Assembly: GCA_023101885.1 (NCBI GenBank)
Contig: JALPQD010000303.1
Coordinates: 248,001 to 312,000, forward strand
Length of the DNA: 64,000 nt
Source: Typhlomys cinereus
Lineage: Eukaryota > Chordata > Mammalia > Rodentia > Platacanthomyidae
Reading direction: 5' to 3'
The notes below the pieces were generated by a model that saw only the letters and a program-made list of their open reading frames with translations, was not told where the DNA came from and made no database searches. The translations under genes were made by a program, and so were the position numbers. Every line of letters begins with the position of its first letter. Position 1 is the first letter of the stretch. Positions 1 to 10,246 of the stretch are shown piece by piece.

Positions 1-831
1 ATGGAGGAGACAAGCAACAGCTGTGGATCCCATTCCTGTTGCTGTAAACTGGAACAAGAACATATGAAAGAGAAGGACATAGGTCCCAGAGGAAGAGCAG
101 ACTGTGAATGTTCAGCTAGGAAGATAGTACACCCAACTGCTTGGTAAATGCCTATTATTATACCTACAAATTGGAAGAACACTCGGTACTCAACCTAGAA
201 GCCCTCTTCTATTACAGAAGGTGTTTATTACTGAAAAGCATAACTTATTATAATGGCAGAAAATAAGTGATCATAGACTACTTGTCCTAAACAGGATACG
301 TATACCTCACCCACACCCACCCGAAAGCTGAGAAAACATTGTGGAAATGGGGGCAACAAGATCATAAGAGCCTGAACTGGAACAGTGGTGGGCCAGACAT
401 TATCTCCTAGACATGCTATGTGTACTTACACAAGAATTGCAGGAAATCTGTCTTACCATGAAGAGTAGAAAGATCTCAAGAAGCTCCACACCTCTCTGAG
501 AGACTGATGAAGACTAACACTGACAGGGAAGAAAAGCAGAATGCTTTCCTCACTGCTGGAGCATGAATCAGGTCAGGCATATATCATCAAATACAGACTA
601 GATGAAACAAAATGGGTCACACAAGTGAAAAGATTTGAAAATAGGAGGTAGTCTAGTAAAAGAAATAAAGGGTTGCAAAGGGGAAAGGAAGGGAGGTGGA
701 ATTTGGAACTAAGGGGTGAAAATGTTATAAATTCACTATATTCATGTATGTAACACTAAAAAAGAGAATGAAAAAAGGCAAACACTAAATCCTGAAACTC
801 TGTGTCCAGCATCTATGCTTTAAAATGCAAT
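1..831. repeat. Direct repeat copy A (pairs with 63138-64000)
   Basis: This stretch matches 63138-64000 in the same orientation with only scattered single-base differences. Copy A lacks about 31 bp present in copy B, just before its GGATCC at position 25. The part around 700-765 also matches 60056-60120 at lower identity, so at least that portion is a dispersed repeat and looks like an L1-type 3' end. Both copies run into the window edges, so their full length is unknown. No coding capacity was seen. Confidence 0.9.
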
Positions 832-1440
832 CATCTGGGTTCCAAAGAGCTCGGTTAGACTACTTCTTCATCTCTACTGTATATAGCACACATAGTCTCT
901 TAGGCCAACTACACTCTATGCATGCAGCTTTCTTGGGCAGATAAGAGATGCTCCTGGAATCTCCAGTATTCTAGAATCTTCACTGCAACTTAGGCCTCAG
1001 CTTCACAGCTTCACACAGTGACATTTCAGAACCATCTTTCAGGAGTTCCAACACTGTCACACATTGCCTCAGTTGCTCTCTGAAACTCTCTGCGATTCCC
1101 TTAATCTTGCATCTTTATGCTTCCCAAACCATTACCAACTGGTTGATGCCACCAAGGTCTACTTCCAGCTCAAGATGGAGTCTGAATCCTTCAATCACGG
1201 TTGTGTCAGCTTCTATATACTGACTCCAGAAATACAATTCTCTAGGTAGTGGCTTTTGAGAAGTAGGGAACCCCTTCAGTGACAATCTCTGCTTCAGTCT
1301 AGGTTGTCTTCCTTCAAATGAATTTGGATCTTAACAAGCTGGAACCTTCAAGGGGTAGGATTTTGCTCTTAGGACTCCTTTCCTGTTATCCTAGTGACAC
1401 ATGGGAGGTTTCTCTTCCAATTGCAGTTGGGAGGCAACAT
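832..1440. other. No gene seen
   Basis: I see only short, unconvincing reading frames and no repeat that I can name in this stretch. Confidence 0.5.
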
Positions 1441-1820
1441 AGCTGATGATTGGTCATGGGATACCCAAACTTGAAATCAATAAAAGAACTAGTGTACAAG
1501 CATTGTTATGACAAAAATCAATAAGACACAAATTTCTTCGATAGATAACTCTTGGATCATGCCATGAGTGGTAAGTACACAATTGCCTGCATGGAGCATT
1601 TGATTCATGAGATCTATCCTGTCGGGAAAAAAGCTAATAGTTTCCTGTTATCTAAAATTATCTGCTCTACAAGGTGAAATGAAGAAAAAGAAGATACATT
1701 TTGTGGAAGATAGAGATGCTGGCAACAGGGAAGACCAGATCAGCAGAATGATCTAAAATGTCTACAAGGGTATTTTTGTAATCCAGTCAGTAAATAAACA
1801 GTATCTGCTGGCAAATTATG
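1441..1820 (+). pseudogene. RPL7: RPL7 processed pseudogene, 3' half
   Basis: Ribosomal protein L7 is a large-subunit component that binds 28S rRNA. Reading across frames on the plus strand gives recognisable L7 pieces in order: a GYPNLKS-like block near 1458, [14 protein letters not shown] near 1590-1625, and the C-terminal DAGNREDQI block near 1717-1740, ending at a stop near 1755. The following bases resemble the short L7 3' UTR, including AATAAA near 1794. There are no introns, several in-frame stops and frameshifts, and the N-terminal half is missing. This fits a 5'-truncated L1-mediated retrocopy. It is not functional as protein. Confidence 0.85.
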
Positions 1821-3009
1821 GGGGTCATTCTCTAAGGGCTTGTGTTGGTCTTCCAAGGAGAGATGAAATAACAGAAAAGCACTAGAGGCAAATCTGGGAT
1901 AAGGTTGGATGCTCTAATAGAGGATGGCAGAGATGAGGCTGGGAGGCAACAACGAATGAAAGCATTCATGAGATGGATGGAGCTCTGCAGGTGCACTGCT
2001 TCAGACACCAAGAACAAGCCAGGATTCACTGAGGAGAACATTTGTTTGGCTACCTGAGGTACAACCTACAATTGCCAATGTGTTCATATCAGATTTGAAT
2101 CTACTTGAACTAGTAAATACTTTTAATGTTAAGTATGTAAATTGTCTTACTGTGGAAAGAAATACAGTAAAAAATGCTTATGCAAAATTATATGAAAGCA
2201 TTATTGACTTGTATATGTATGCCTCAAAATAAGCTTAAAACTAATACCATAAGAAAGGAATTTAGTAGAAGGAAATAAGAGAATATTGTAGAATCAGAGG
2301 GCCAAAGAACCAGTGAGAAAGCCCAAGAATCAAAATATCTAATGAACTCCAGCACCTCATCACTTGTCACTTTGGAATGGAAACCCTAAGCACTTGTTCT
2401 AACCCCTGGTCAATCTGCCTAAGAACAATATCCAGCAGTTTGATTGGTCTGTTCATGTGCCCAGTCTTTGATTGGAGGAAAGGGAGATGCTTTCTCTTAT
2501 AGCTCTAAGCCTGCATCTAATACACTAGAAAGAATTCCTCAAAAGGAGACACTGCTACCTAACGGTGGATGCTGAGAGCTACTGAACACAAAAATTCTTC
2601 CATTCCCCTCCCCACTCTTATTTATTCTCCCCTATGCCCCTTTGGCATTAAATGTCAGGTGGAAATCATGTACTTAAGTGTAGATTGAGGTCTCTAGGTG
2701 CAGGATTGATTTCATGAAGTAAATTTTAGAGTGTGATTTGTTGACTCCCCTTTCATTGCTTTTCTGGACAATTGTTATGACATTGCATTCCTCAAAACAT
2801 GAACTGCTTGCATAAGTATCTAACACCTGAAGACAGGGGCTACTTTATTCTCATACAGATTACCCAAGCTCTTAACAAATATCACACTTTAATGAGTTGG
2901 AATATGAGGAAATCAGCTCAATGCGATTAACTACAAAGTAAAGAATTAAGGTTCATACTTTATATGATACACAGACCCATTATTTTAGAAGAACTGTAGG
3001 ATTCTTTTT
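1821..3009. other. No gene seen; possible decayed LTR or MaLR
   Basis: AT-rich. Around 2380-2600 there are two GATTGG (CCAAT-type) boxes and LTR-like base composition, but no matching pair, TSD or coding remnant supports a firm call. Confidence 0.3.
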
Positions 3010-3195
3010 CTTCTTAAAGTTTGTAGTATTAAGGACTGAACATGGGGCTTGTGAATTCTAGACAAGAGTCTTGCCACTGAGCTGTGTATTCAGACCCCTT
3101 TTTATTTTTTATTTTCAGACAGAGTCTTGCTAAGTTGCCCAAGCTGAGGGACTTGAACTAACTCTGTAGCCCAGACAGAGGCCGACATCTTACAA
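3010..3195 (-). repeat. ID-like and B1-like SINE fragments
   Basis: The complement of an ID/tRNA-like body (box A and B traces, GCCACTGAGCTGTG) lies near 3035-3100. The complement of a B1 body (GACAGAGTCTTGCTAAGTTG and the CTCTGTAGCCCAG block) lies near 3117-3180. Both are diverged and read on the minus strand. Confidence 0.6.
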
Positions 3196-3339
3196 TGCTC
3201 TTCCTTTGAAATATTTCTCCAAGGACAACTCTATTATTCTACTGTTGCATCACCAGAAGCTTATTTAATATGAAAGTGAGTTCAATTCAAGAACCACAAA
3301 AAGTATAAAATAAATCCAAATCCAACAGAATTTAGAACA

Positions 3340-3480
3340 AAAATCCACGTATGTTACTCATGCCTGTAACCCCCCGATTCAAGAGAATAAAGTAGGAAGG
3401 ACTATAATGAATTTGAATGGACTGTATTATAGTCCATATTATAAGCTACACAGTAAGACCCTATCTCAAGAACTAAATCA
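3340..3480 (+). repeat. Diverged B1-like SINE fragment
   Basis: Contains a TACTCATGCCTGTAACCCC-like start and a GACCCTATCTCAAGAA-like end typical of a 7SL-derived B1, with an insertion between them. Weak match. Confidence 0.4.
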
Positions 3481-3640
3481 AAAGGTACTTGCAAACAGAA
3501 GGAACTGAGTTTGGTTCCTAAATACCACGTAAAAATGCCAGCCAGAAATAGCAGTGGCCTATACTTCTAGCCCTGGAAGGCAGAGCCTGGGAAGTCCCAG
3601 AGTGAGGTGTTAATAGCAATGCAAGATGATTCTTGAAGTC

Positions 3641-3646
3641 ACCCTT
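3641..3646. repeat. Proviral TSD, left copy (ACCCTT)
   Basis: ACCCTT immediately precedes the LTR's TG. The identical hexamer follows the outer CA of the other LTR at 10749-10754. Six bp is the usual betaretroviral duplication length. Confidence 0.92.
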
Positions 3647-4129
3647 TGCCAGGCTCTTAGCAGCTAGTGCAGAAGGGAGTGCTGGTCCAGCCAGGCACAA
3701 CCTGGGGCTGAGCAGGATGATGAGTGTCGCCAGCCCAGACCCCCCTCACCACCAGGGAAAGACACACCAGGCTGGGAGCTCTGTCGAAGCAGGTACCAAC
3801 TTTATTCCAACAGTCAGGTCCTTATATACACCACCCGACATCCCATAAGTCCTAGCCTGAGTCTTTGCTGATTAGCCCTCTCAGCTAGGCAGTTTAACAG
3901 CACCAACTGTAGAAGGTGTAGTCTCGCGAGATTTGTAGTCTCATGAGATTGTTATTGGCTAGTGGGACATTACTATGGGCCAGTTGCTGTTGCAACCTAA
4001 GGCTATATTGCATCAGCCACAAGGCTGTGCTGAATTATGCTGGTGAGGCAGCTTAAACAGATCATGAAACTCTAGCCAGACTCAGGAAGTTCCAACAGGC
4101 CTTGTCCAGGGTCTTGATGAGGCTCAACA
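3647..4129 (-). mobile_element. Provirus 3' LTR
   Basis: 483 bp that starts TG and ends CA on the plus strand and is about 92-93% identical by eye to 10268-10748. On the transcribed minus strand it holds a TATATAA box near 3822-3830 and an AATAAA near 3800. It also holds a TCTCGCGAGA palindrome (3922-3931) and a relic TCTCATGAGA 17 bp away. Confidence 0.92.
3922..3948. promoter_or_regulatory. Paired TCTCGCGAGA-type palindromes in the LTR
   Basis: TCTCGCGAGA at 3922-3931 and TCTCATGAGA at 3939-3948. The 5' LTR has TCTCACGAGA (10542-10551) and TCTCATGAGA (10559-10568). TCTCGCGAGA is the established palindromic promoter element bound by BANP. The C-to-T/G-to-A pattern at the central CpG suggests loss by methylation decay. 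Function in this LTR is inferred only. Confidence 0.65.
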
Positions 4130-4141
4130 TCTCCCCCTTCT
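4130..4141 (-). promoter_or_regulatory. Polypurine tract
   Basis: On the minus strand this reads AGAAGGGGGAGA and directly abuts the 3' LTR, exactly where the plus-strand primer of reverse transcription should lie. Confidence 0.88.
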
Positions 4142-4181
4142 GTTTTTGTGAGTAAGCCTCAGGACCAGCCTGTGACTCCTA

Positions 4182-4650
4182 TGTTAGGTTGTCTCCCTTT
4201 GGAAACCATACCCGCCTCTGGGTATTGCAGCAGACCAGAGTCCCGACCTCGAGACCAGGGCTTCCCCGGACCAGGTGGAGAACAGAACACACGCAACTCT
4301 GTTTTGGCCATGTGAATTCTGAACCCATTTATTGAAACTTTCATGACAGCTTTTATACAGAAAATTTTGGGGTAAAGAATGTTGCCCCTACAATAGATAT
4401 ATAATTTTCTAATCAGCAAAATCACCTTCAGGGTGGACCCTTGTTTTCAAGAACCTAACCCATTGCCTGAGGGTAAAGGCACTTAATGGAATCATTCTTT
4501 TATCTAATCTATAATGCTTCACCAGATAGCTATGGGGCTGAGTCCACATTTTAACAGAGACTCCTTTTTAAAAATACACAGAGGCAGAATGATCTCCTTT
4601 TGATTTCAGTAAGGAACATATTTTACAATTAACTATAGGAGTCCCCAACA
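4182..4650 (-). mobile_element. Possible nested solo LTR in the proviral 3' region
   Basis: Bounded by TGTTAGG and CCCCAACA on the plus strand, about 470 bp. On the minus strand there is an AATAAA near 4328-4333 followed by a GC-richer R/U5-like stretch. No convincing TSD is visible (CTCCTA against CCTCAT), so it could instead be proviral 3' sequence or a rearranged LTR. Confidence 0.5.
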
Positions 4651-5697
4651 CCTCATGAGTCCCAGCATGAGCTTTTGCTGTTGTCCTCTCCAGGTTGATA
4701 CTCTCAGTCAGGCAGGTCGACATGGGCACCAGGTATGGCAGCAGGTTCTAACTTGGGAAGATGTATGCAGCTCATGCAGTCTCTACTATCCAAGCTTGAA
4801 CCACATCTCTAAGGGGGCCATGGCTTGGATACTCAAGGCCCATAAGCTATAGCTGGTTCTGTCAATGGAGCACTACTGAGGTATGCCCTGAAGAAAACAC
4901 TTAAGCAATATAATTATTAAAAGAATAACTTCTCCTATAATAGCATCCTTCTATTCCTTTAATAGTAAGGTTGCTTATGTCTTCCTTTGAGGAATTCCAG
5001 AAGTGTATTGCCATCAGTTAGATGACCCATCTGTGAGCCATGCATACTCCAAACCAGGGGTCCAGTCAGTCCCCATATGCCAAGAGTGTCTCTTTCAGGG
5101 CAGAGGCAATCATTGGTGGGAGTGCACTCAAATGGTCCATCTCTGTGATTTCTTATGAGAGTGCTATTTCGGATAGGAAAGACATGGCCCCCTTTGTTTC
5201 TGACATGGATTCTCCCAGTTTGGATTGCAAATACCATCTCCAGGGGCAGTCTTGGCATCTAGACTTTCTGGCATGATGGTCTCTTCCTTGGCCTTCAGCC
5301 AGGGTAAGAGGATATCACAGTTTCTTTTGAGGTTCTAGTGGACTGATAGCATAGTCTTATACTTCTGGAATTTCTGAGTTAGTACATAGGTGGGAATTTT
5401 ACCCACCTATGTTTTAAGACTCTAGAAGTTATTCTCTAATTTCCTTAACATCAGTGCACACATTCTGGCTAACAAGTCTACTTATTTTAAGTGACTAGAC
5501 ATGAAATCTCTATTTAGAATTTGACTTAAAATTAAAAAGTAGCTTCTTCTCTAGGTCAGAGAGCAAGAAGCTAGTTCCAAAAAAACCCTAAGAGCAGGTA
5601 AAGGGCACTCCTAATTCCCAGAAGAATTCTTCCTGCCAGAGGCAAAAATTGAATTATCTCTATTCCCAAAAAAACAAAACCTAGGTAAAGAACACTC
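4651..5697 (-). other. Decayed proviral 3' region, not resolved
   Basis: Lies between the env remnant and the possible nested LTR. No recognisable domain. It contains a perfect 11-bp inverted repeat (5384-5394 and 5402-5412). Two related copies of a segment running from GGTAAAG(G/A)(G/A)CACTC to AATTCCCAGAA occur near 5598-5625 and 5683-5712. Confidence 0.5.
5384..5412. repeat. Perfect 11-bp inverted repeat
   Basis: ACATAGGTGGG and its exact complement CCCACCTATGT are separated by 7 nt, giving a potential hairpin in the decayed proviral 3' region. It may be chance. Confidence 0.6.
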
Positions 5698-6330
5698 TTA
5701 ATTCCCAGAAATCTTCCTGCCCGTGGGGATACTGTGACCTTCCCAGGGAACAGGCTTTAGGCCTGAGCTGGGAAGAAATACCAAGGCCTGACAATTCCCA
5801 TATTTTTCCTTATTTCTCTTAAAGAAATCCATGTCCTTATCCCAAAAGACGTTTCTTTGAATCCATAATTTCCAAACTGAGACATATTCTACCAGATTGG
5901 TTGGATAAGGATGTGGCAGGGTATCACACTTCAAGGTCCTGGCAAGCCTCTCCATGGCCTGTCTTAGGTTGTCCTTAGCTATAGGGATCTTACCCGTCAT
6001 TGGTCAGCATGGAGGGCAGGGTAGGTATATGAGTGGTGGCCATAGCCCCAGTTGGTATCCTGAGTGGTGAGTAATGAATTTTGACCTGATGAAGTTTAAT
6101 AGCCTCTATTCCTTGCTGGATGAATTGAGTGGCCCTATTAATGATGCAAGGTCCAATGAACAAGAAAAAGGACAAGCACAGGGCCCAAGAGGGGGAGGAA
6201 GTAAGGGAGAAGGCCATTCTTGAAGTTCATGCCTGCAAATCTCCAAATCCTCCCTCATGGGGCCAGACGAGGGCTGTCAGCACCAGGATGGTCAGGCACA
6301 GCAATGTCATCCTCTGGTTCTGGGGAGAGA
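5698..6330 (-). pseudogene. env: Degenerate retroviral env: leader and TM tail only
   Basis: On the minus strand a short hydrophobic leader-like segment overlaps the end of integrase near 6250-6310. It is followed at once, after a stop, by the membrane anchor of a transmembrane subunit in the frame 5990-6217. That frame has a hydrophobic run ending in GPCIINR, a motif typical of gamma-type TM cytoplasmic junctions. The surface subunit and the fusion/heptad regions are absent, so there has been a large deletion of the order of 1.5 kb. The open frame 5698-6000 downstream is unrecognised. Gamma-type TM joined to betaretroviral pol is known in type D retroviruses. The copy is non-functional. Confidence 0.65.
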
Positions 6331-7190
6331 GCAAAGGGGTAATCCTCAGGGGTATGAGACTCCCTGGAGCTGTGTTTATCATCTTCTGGGAGGTATTTTA
6401 GGTCCCTGGCAGGTATCCAGATGGGGCGTTTTTCACTCTGGGGAAAGACACAGCCAAATCTTCGCCCCGCTGATATAAAGGGGTCAGGGCCTCTCCAAGT
6501 CTCCCGTCAATGGGTCTTTCCAGTGCACCCCGATGGAGCTGTATGTGATAGAGGAAGTCCAGTGCCTTTGGAAAGGGGAAGCCTGATCCGTTTTTGAAAA
6601 ATTTAATATATTTAAAGTAAATAGCGCTCTCTTTAGTTGATCAGGGGAGATGATGACTCCCCCTTTTGTTTTTGTAATTGGGCCTTAAGAGTTTGATTAT
6701 GGTACTCAATCATAGCTTGGCCCCGTGGATTGTGGGGGATCCTCATAGTGTGTGAGACATGCCATGTATTAAGGAAATCTGTAAAAGTCTTACTAGTAAA
6801 GCATGGGCCATTATTGGTTTTAATTTGATCTGGAAGAGGAAGTGTGGCAAAGCATTGAGGCATATGGCTAGTGGCATGTTTGGATTTTTTTCCTGTGTGG
6901 GTTAATGCCCAGCAGGCATGGGAGAAAGTATCAATGGTAAGAAAGATATATTTGAGCTTGCCAAAAAGTGGGTCACATCTATTTGCCATAAATTGTTGGG
7001 TCTTACTCACGAGGGTTGACCCCCATCTTCTGAAGGAAGGGATTTGTAAAAAAGGTTGGCAGGATTTGCAAGTGCGAATGATCTTTTTAAGATCCTTAAT
7101 AGGCACTAAAGGATATTTGTGATGGAGGCCTCCAATTAGTGTGGGTAAGGCGATGGAAATTAGTGGCCTCCTCAAAAGTCATGACAGACG
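6256..7190 (-). pseudogene. pol: Betaretroviral integrase remnant
   Basis: The open frame 6633-7175 contains the zinc-binding cysteine pair (CKSC) and a catalytic-core first aspartate in a LTIDTFSHA block. The second catalytic position reads TNNGPCF, where the family has an aspartate, so the key acid is now Asn. The terminal Glu block (MIEYHNQTLK) is present. The frame stops at 6633, but a C-terminal domain with a WIPARDLKY block continues in another frame to about 6260 and overlaps the env leader, as expected for this virus group. Frameshift plus catalytic loss make it inactive. Confidence 0.85.
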
Positions 7191-7720
7191 CCATTTTGTC
7201 TGCCAGGGCATTGCCCTTGGAGAGGAACCCTGGTAGATTTTGGTGACCTCGAAGGTGTTGGAGGAAAATGGGGTTGGTCCTTTGTTTAATGACTCTTATA
7301 TGGTATCCAATGCTAAGGCAACAGCAAATAGTTCTTTGAATTGTGCAGATCTCTAGACCTCATGGGTGACCGACCTGATAGTTGCTGGTATTTTACCCAG
7401 TTTATGGGGAGGGTAGACTACTAAAGATGCCCCTAAACATCCCCCATTAGTAAAAGCAGTGACAGTCAATTTTTCCCATAAACGCTTCTAGAGCTATGGC
7501 AAGTCTATCATTGTTCCTCTGGAGCCAGGTGAAATTGTTAGCTTAAAGGGAACAATCAGGAAATGGGTCTCTATTCCAAACAGCCTGGTGGAGGTATCTT
7601 GGCCTTTGATGATACAATCTGCAACTTGGTCGGTCATAGAATACACCCTAGGGGCTGTATGGAAAGATGTATTCAATGGATGGGGTGGCCCTCCTGGGCC
7701 AGAAAGGCAGTACATAAGGT
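7190..7720 (-). pseudogene. pol: RT connection and RNase H remnant
   Basis: The open frame 7494-7715 resembles the RT connection region, with an IIKG...FG....IVPF pattern. From 7480 to 7190 other frames carry the RNase H-to-integrase junction (an LPGF.SKGNALAD block) leading into the integrase N terminus. The RT palm with its YXDD motif is not present; BBOF1-derived sequence begins upstream. Stops and frame changes mark it as dead. Confidence 0.7.
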
Positions 7721-8740
7721 GCTACCAGAGAATAAATAAAGGGTTACAGGAAGGAAAGGGTGGAATCTCTTTAGCACCGAAGTGTTTATAGAACCTTGAA
7801 CCTTTTATAGCAGGTGTTTATGTGATGGGTCAAGGATCACACGAGAGGAAAGGTCAAGCCCTTTTTCAGATCCTCCAATTCTTTCTCCACTTGGACTTTT
7901 CTCTTCTGGAATTGTTTTTAGCTTTCTGAGAGAATTGTCCCTCCAACTTGTTTCTTTTCTTTCTCCACTCTCAGAAGCAACATAGTCTGGAATAGGGGGC
8001 TTAGAACTTTGGCTGTATTTCCTAGCAGCGAAACCATTCATCTTTGCAAAGAGCAATCTTAAAATACTCTCCTCCTGTTCCCAGGCCAAATCACCAATAT
8101 CCACATTTACTTGACTACTTGACCATTCCTGATTTACACTATTTGTGCTGTGTTCTCTGCCATCAAATGTCCTGAATTTGGAATATTCTGTTTTTCCTGC
8201 ACATGCTGTCCTCATCTTTAAATTGAAGGCAGCTTGAGCTATCTGCTTGTAATGCTTCCTGCTGGTTAGAATCTGTTTACTTGGTTTAGAGCCTCTAGAA
8301 AGACCCTCTCCACTTCTGTTCTCTCATCCAGGATGTTCTTAGCAAGCCTCTTCACTCTATTCATTTCCCTGTCCTTGTCAATTTCTACCTGACCTGCTTG
8401 GTTCTCTATTATTGCCTGTTGCTGAAGTTTTGAAACTTTAGTCTCAAACTCTGGTGTGATTTCTGCTGGGTAAATTGCAGGATCTTTTCTTTCTTTCTTT
8501 TTTTTTTTCTGGCGGGGAACCGAACTCAGGGCCTCATACTTGCTAGGCAAACGCTCTACCACTGAGCTAAACCCCAACCCCGGATCTTTTCTTTAATGAC
8601 TCTCTTGCAACTTCTGGAAGCTTTTTAGAGTTTCAGCTTCCTTCAGGTGGTATGTGAGAGTTCTGTGAAGATTGAGCTCTCTCTGCCTTCTAAGAGTCTC
8701 CTGATACCTTTTCTCTGAGTTCAAGGTCATCAGGATGTGG
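7721..8740 (-). pseudogene. BBOF1: BBOF1-derived intronless host sequence inside the provirus
   Basis: BBOF1 (basal body orientation factor 1, CCDC176) is a coiled-coil protein of motile cilia. Minus-strand frames 8593-8808, 8266-8577 and 7805-8215 carry its blocks in the correct order. These are YQETLRR and YHLKE..KLQESH; then IENQAGQVEIDK, DREMNRVK and KNILDERTEVER; then HYKQIAQAAFNLK, TFDGREHSTNSVNQ, NVDIGDL and LRLLFAKMNG. No introns remain. The N-terminal third is missing, two internal segments are deleted, and no poly(A) tail lies at the 3' end near 7790. It shares the provirus orientation, with gag matrix on one side and RT connection on the other. The family match is from memory and strong. 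Whether it was transduced or inserted later is inference. Confidence 0.82.
8480..8594 (-). mobile_element. ID SINE inserted in the BBOF1 segment
   Basis: The minus strand reads as a classic ID/BC1-type element: GGGGTTGGGGTTTAGCTCAG, then TGGTAGAGCG, GTTCGGTTCCCCGCC and an A-rich tail. The TSD GGATCTTTTCTTT flanks it at 8480-8492 and 8582-8594. It splits the BBOF1 reading frame and is therefore younger. Confidence 0.92.
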
Positions 8741-9085
8741 GGGAATAAAACTAATGCTGAACTGATCATGGCCAGAGGAGTCCCCATGAGGCCATGAAGC
8801 ACTGCCAAAAGGGTGCAGAGAGGGGTCAGCGGTTTCCCTCCTAACAGTCTCTCTGGGCTGGACCTGGCCTTTCTTTGGTGGTTTTGGGGGAAAACACCCT
8901 TTAAGGGTGGAGATGGTAGAGAGAACTCCCAAGGGTGGGATCTCCCCCTCTTCTACCTGAGCTCGCCGGATAAGCTCCGCAACTCAATCCCATGTCTCCC
9001 AATCAAAGAGGTTGTTCTCAGCTAGCCATGGAGCAATCTTAAGTAAGCAGCTCCAAGCTTGAAAAGCTTGAGCATCAACAAGGGC
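8741..9085 (-). pseudogene. gag: gag matrix remnant
   Basis: Minus-strand translation gives a betaretroviral matrix-like stretch (PWLAE.NLFDW.TWD, then a stop) followed by a proline-rich linker in the frame 8690-8932. The gag frame runs past the BBOF1 junction near 8730-8740 in a different phase, so any original gag-BBOF1 fusion is now out of frame. The upstream part is cut by the L1 at 9084. Confidence 0.6.
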
Positions 9086-10150
9086 GAGACCCCGACTCTT
9101 TTTTTTTTTTTAACATTTTTCATTATCTCCACTCATACAAGCTTAATATGTACACCGGTTCCCTCCCTCCCTCCCTCCTCCTCCCCCCGAACACCCTGCT
9201 CCCCCTCCCCTCCTCCCTCCCTCCCCATCCCTCCAGTGCCTCCCGCCCCAATTCCCAGAGTCCTTTTTTGTGCATGCCAGACTCTCCTCTGGGCCCTCCT
9301 CTCCGATGACGTACAAGGACCCAGTGGCCTTTCCTTGAACCCTTTCCTGTGTTCCCCTTAAGCACAGGAATACTATTTTGGCTGTCAATCCCTTGCCTCC
9401 AAGGATCTTGGTGCTTTTAGCAAATGCTAGACTTTGTGGGGTCAATAGTGTGTTGGACATTGTGCAGGGCATGCAAAGTCCAATTATGATTGCTTTGGCC
9501 CTAACTTGTGTGGAGTATCTTGCATATCATTGCTCCTCCCTTCCTTGTGCTCTTACACTCTTACTGCCCCCTCTTCTGCAAATTTCCCTGAGCTTCAGGA
9601 TGGGGAGAGATTAGGCTGGCCTAGTTCTAGGTGGTTGATATAGAGTCTCTGAAGTTCTGGATTATGGTTTGTTGATATTCTTTTGCGGTTTTGATGCTCC
9701 TGCAATGCCCTTCACTCCATCCTCATAGGTATTGGATGTCACCCCCTGGGCTATAAAAAGCAGTTAAACTAGAATCTTGTTATAAGAGTATATTCAAAAG
9801 TAGGAAACCACAGTGAGGGAGAGGTCAATCACCCATTTGCAAAATGGTTACTTATTGTCTGCCAGACTATATGCCCTCCTTTGTGCACTCTGGATAATAA
9901 ACCTCTATCAGATATGTTGTTAGTGAAGATTTTCTCTCATTCTGTGGGTTGCCTTTGAGCTCCTGTTACAATCTCTTTATCTGAGCAGAAGCTCTTTAAT
10001 TTCACAAGATCCCAACTGTTGAGAGTTGGTAGCAGTGACTGTGCCATTGGATGTCTGTTTAGGAACTGTTGGCCCAATCAGCTCGAGGGAATTCCCTACC
10101 CTCTCAACTATGGTTTTTATAGTCTCTGGCCTTAAATCAAGAGACCCCAA
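9084..10150 (-). mobile_element. 5'-truncated, internally deleted L1 in the proviral leader/gag
   Basis: A T-run at 9101-9112 marks the poly(A) end on the minus strand. 9115-9900 matches the L1 3' UTR, including a long pyrimidine tract, and 9900-10130 matches the ORF2 C-terminal region also seen at 40850-41110. Relative to that copy about 900 bp is missing between the two parts. The possible TSD AGACCCC(G)A.TCT lies near 9086-9098 and 10140-10152. Confidence 0.82.
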
Positions 10151-10246
10151 TTCTTAAGTAAAACTCTGAGTGAGTTTAGCACGGGGTCAGGTTTGGGGAA
10201 AGACTGCCCCATAACTTATGGGGGTACACACATTGACTCACACGTG

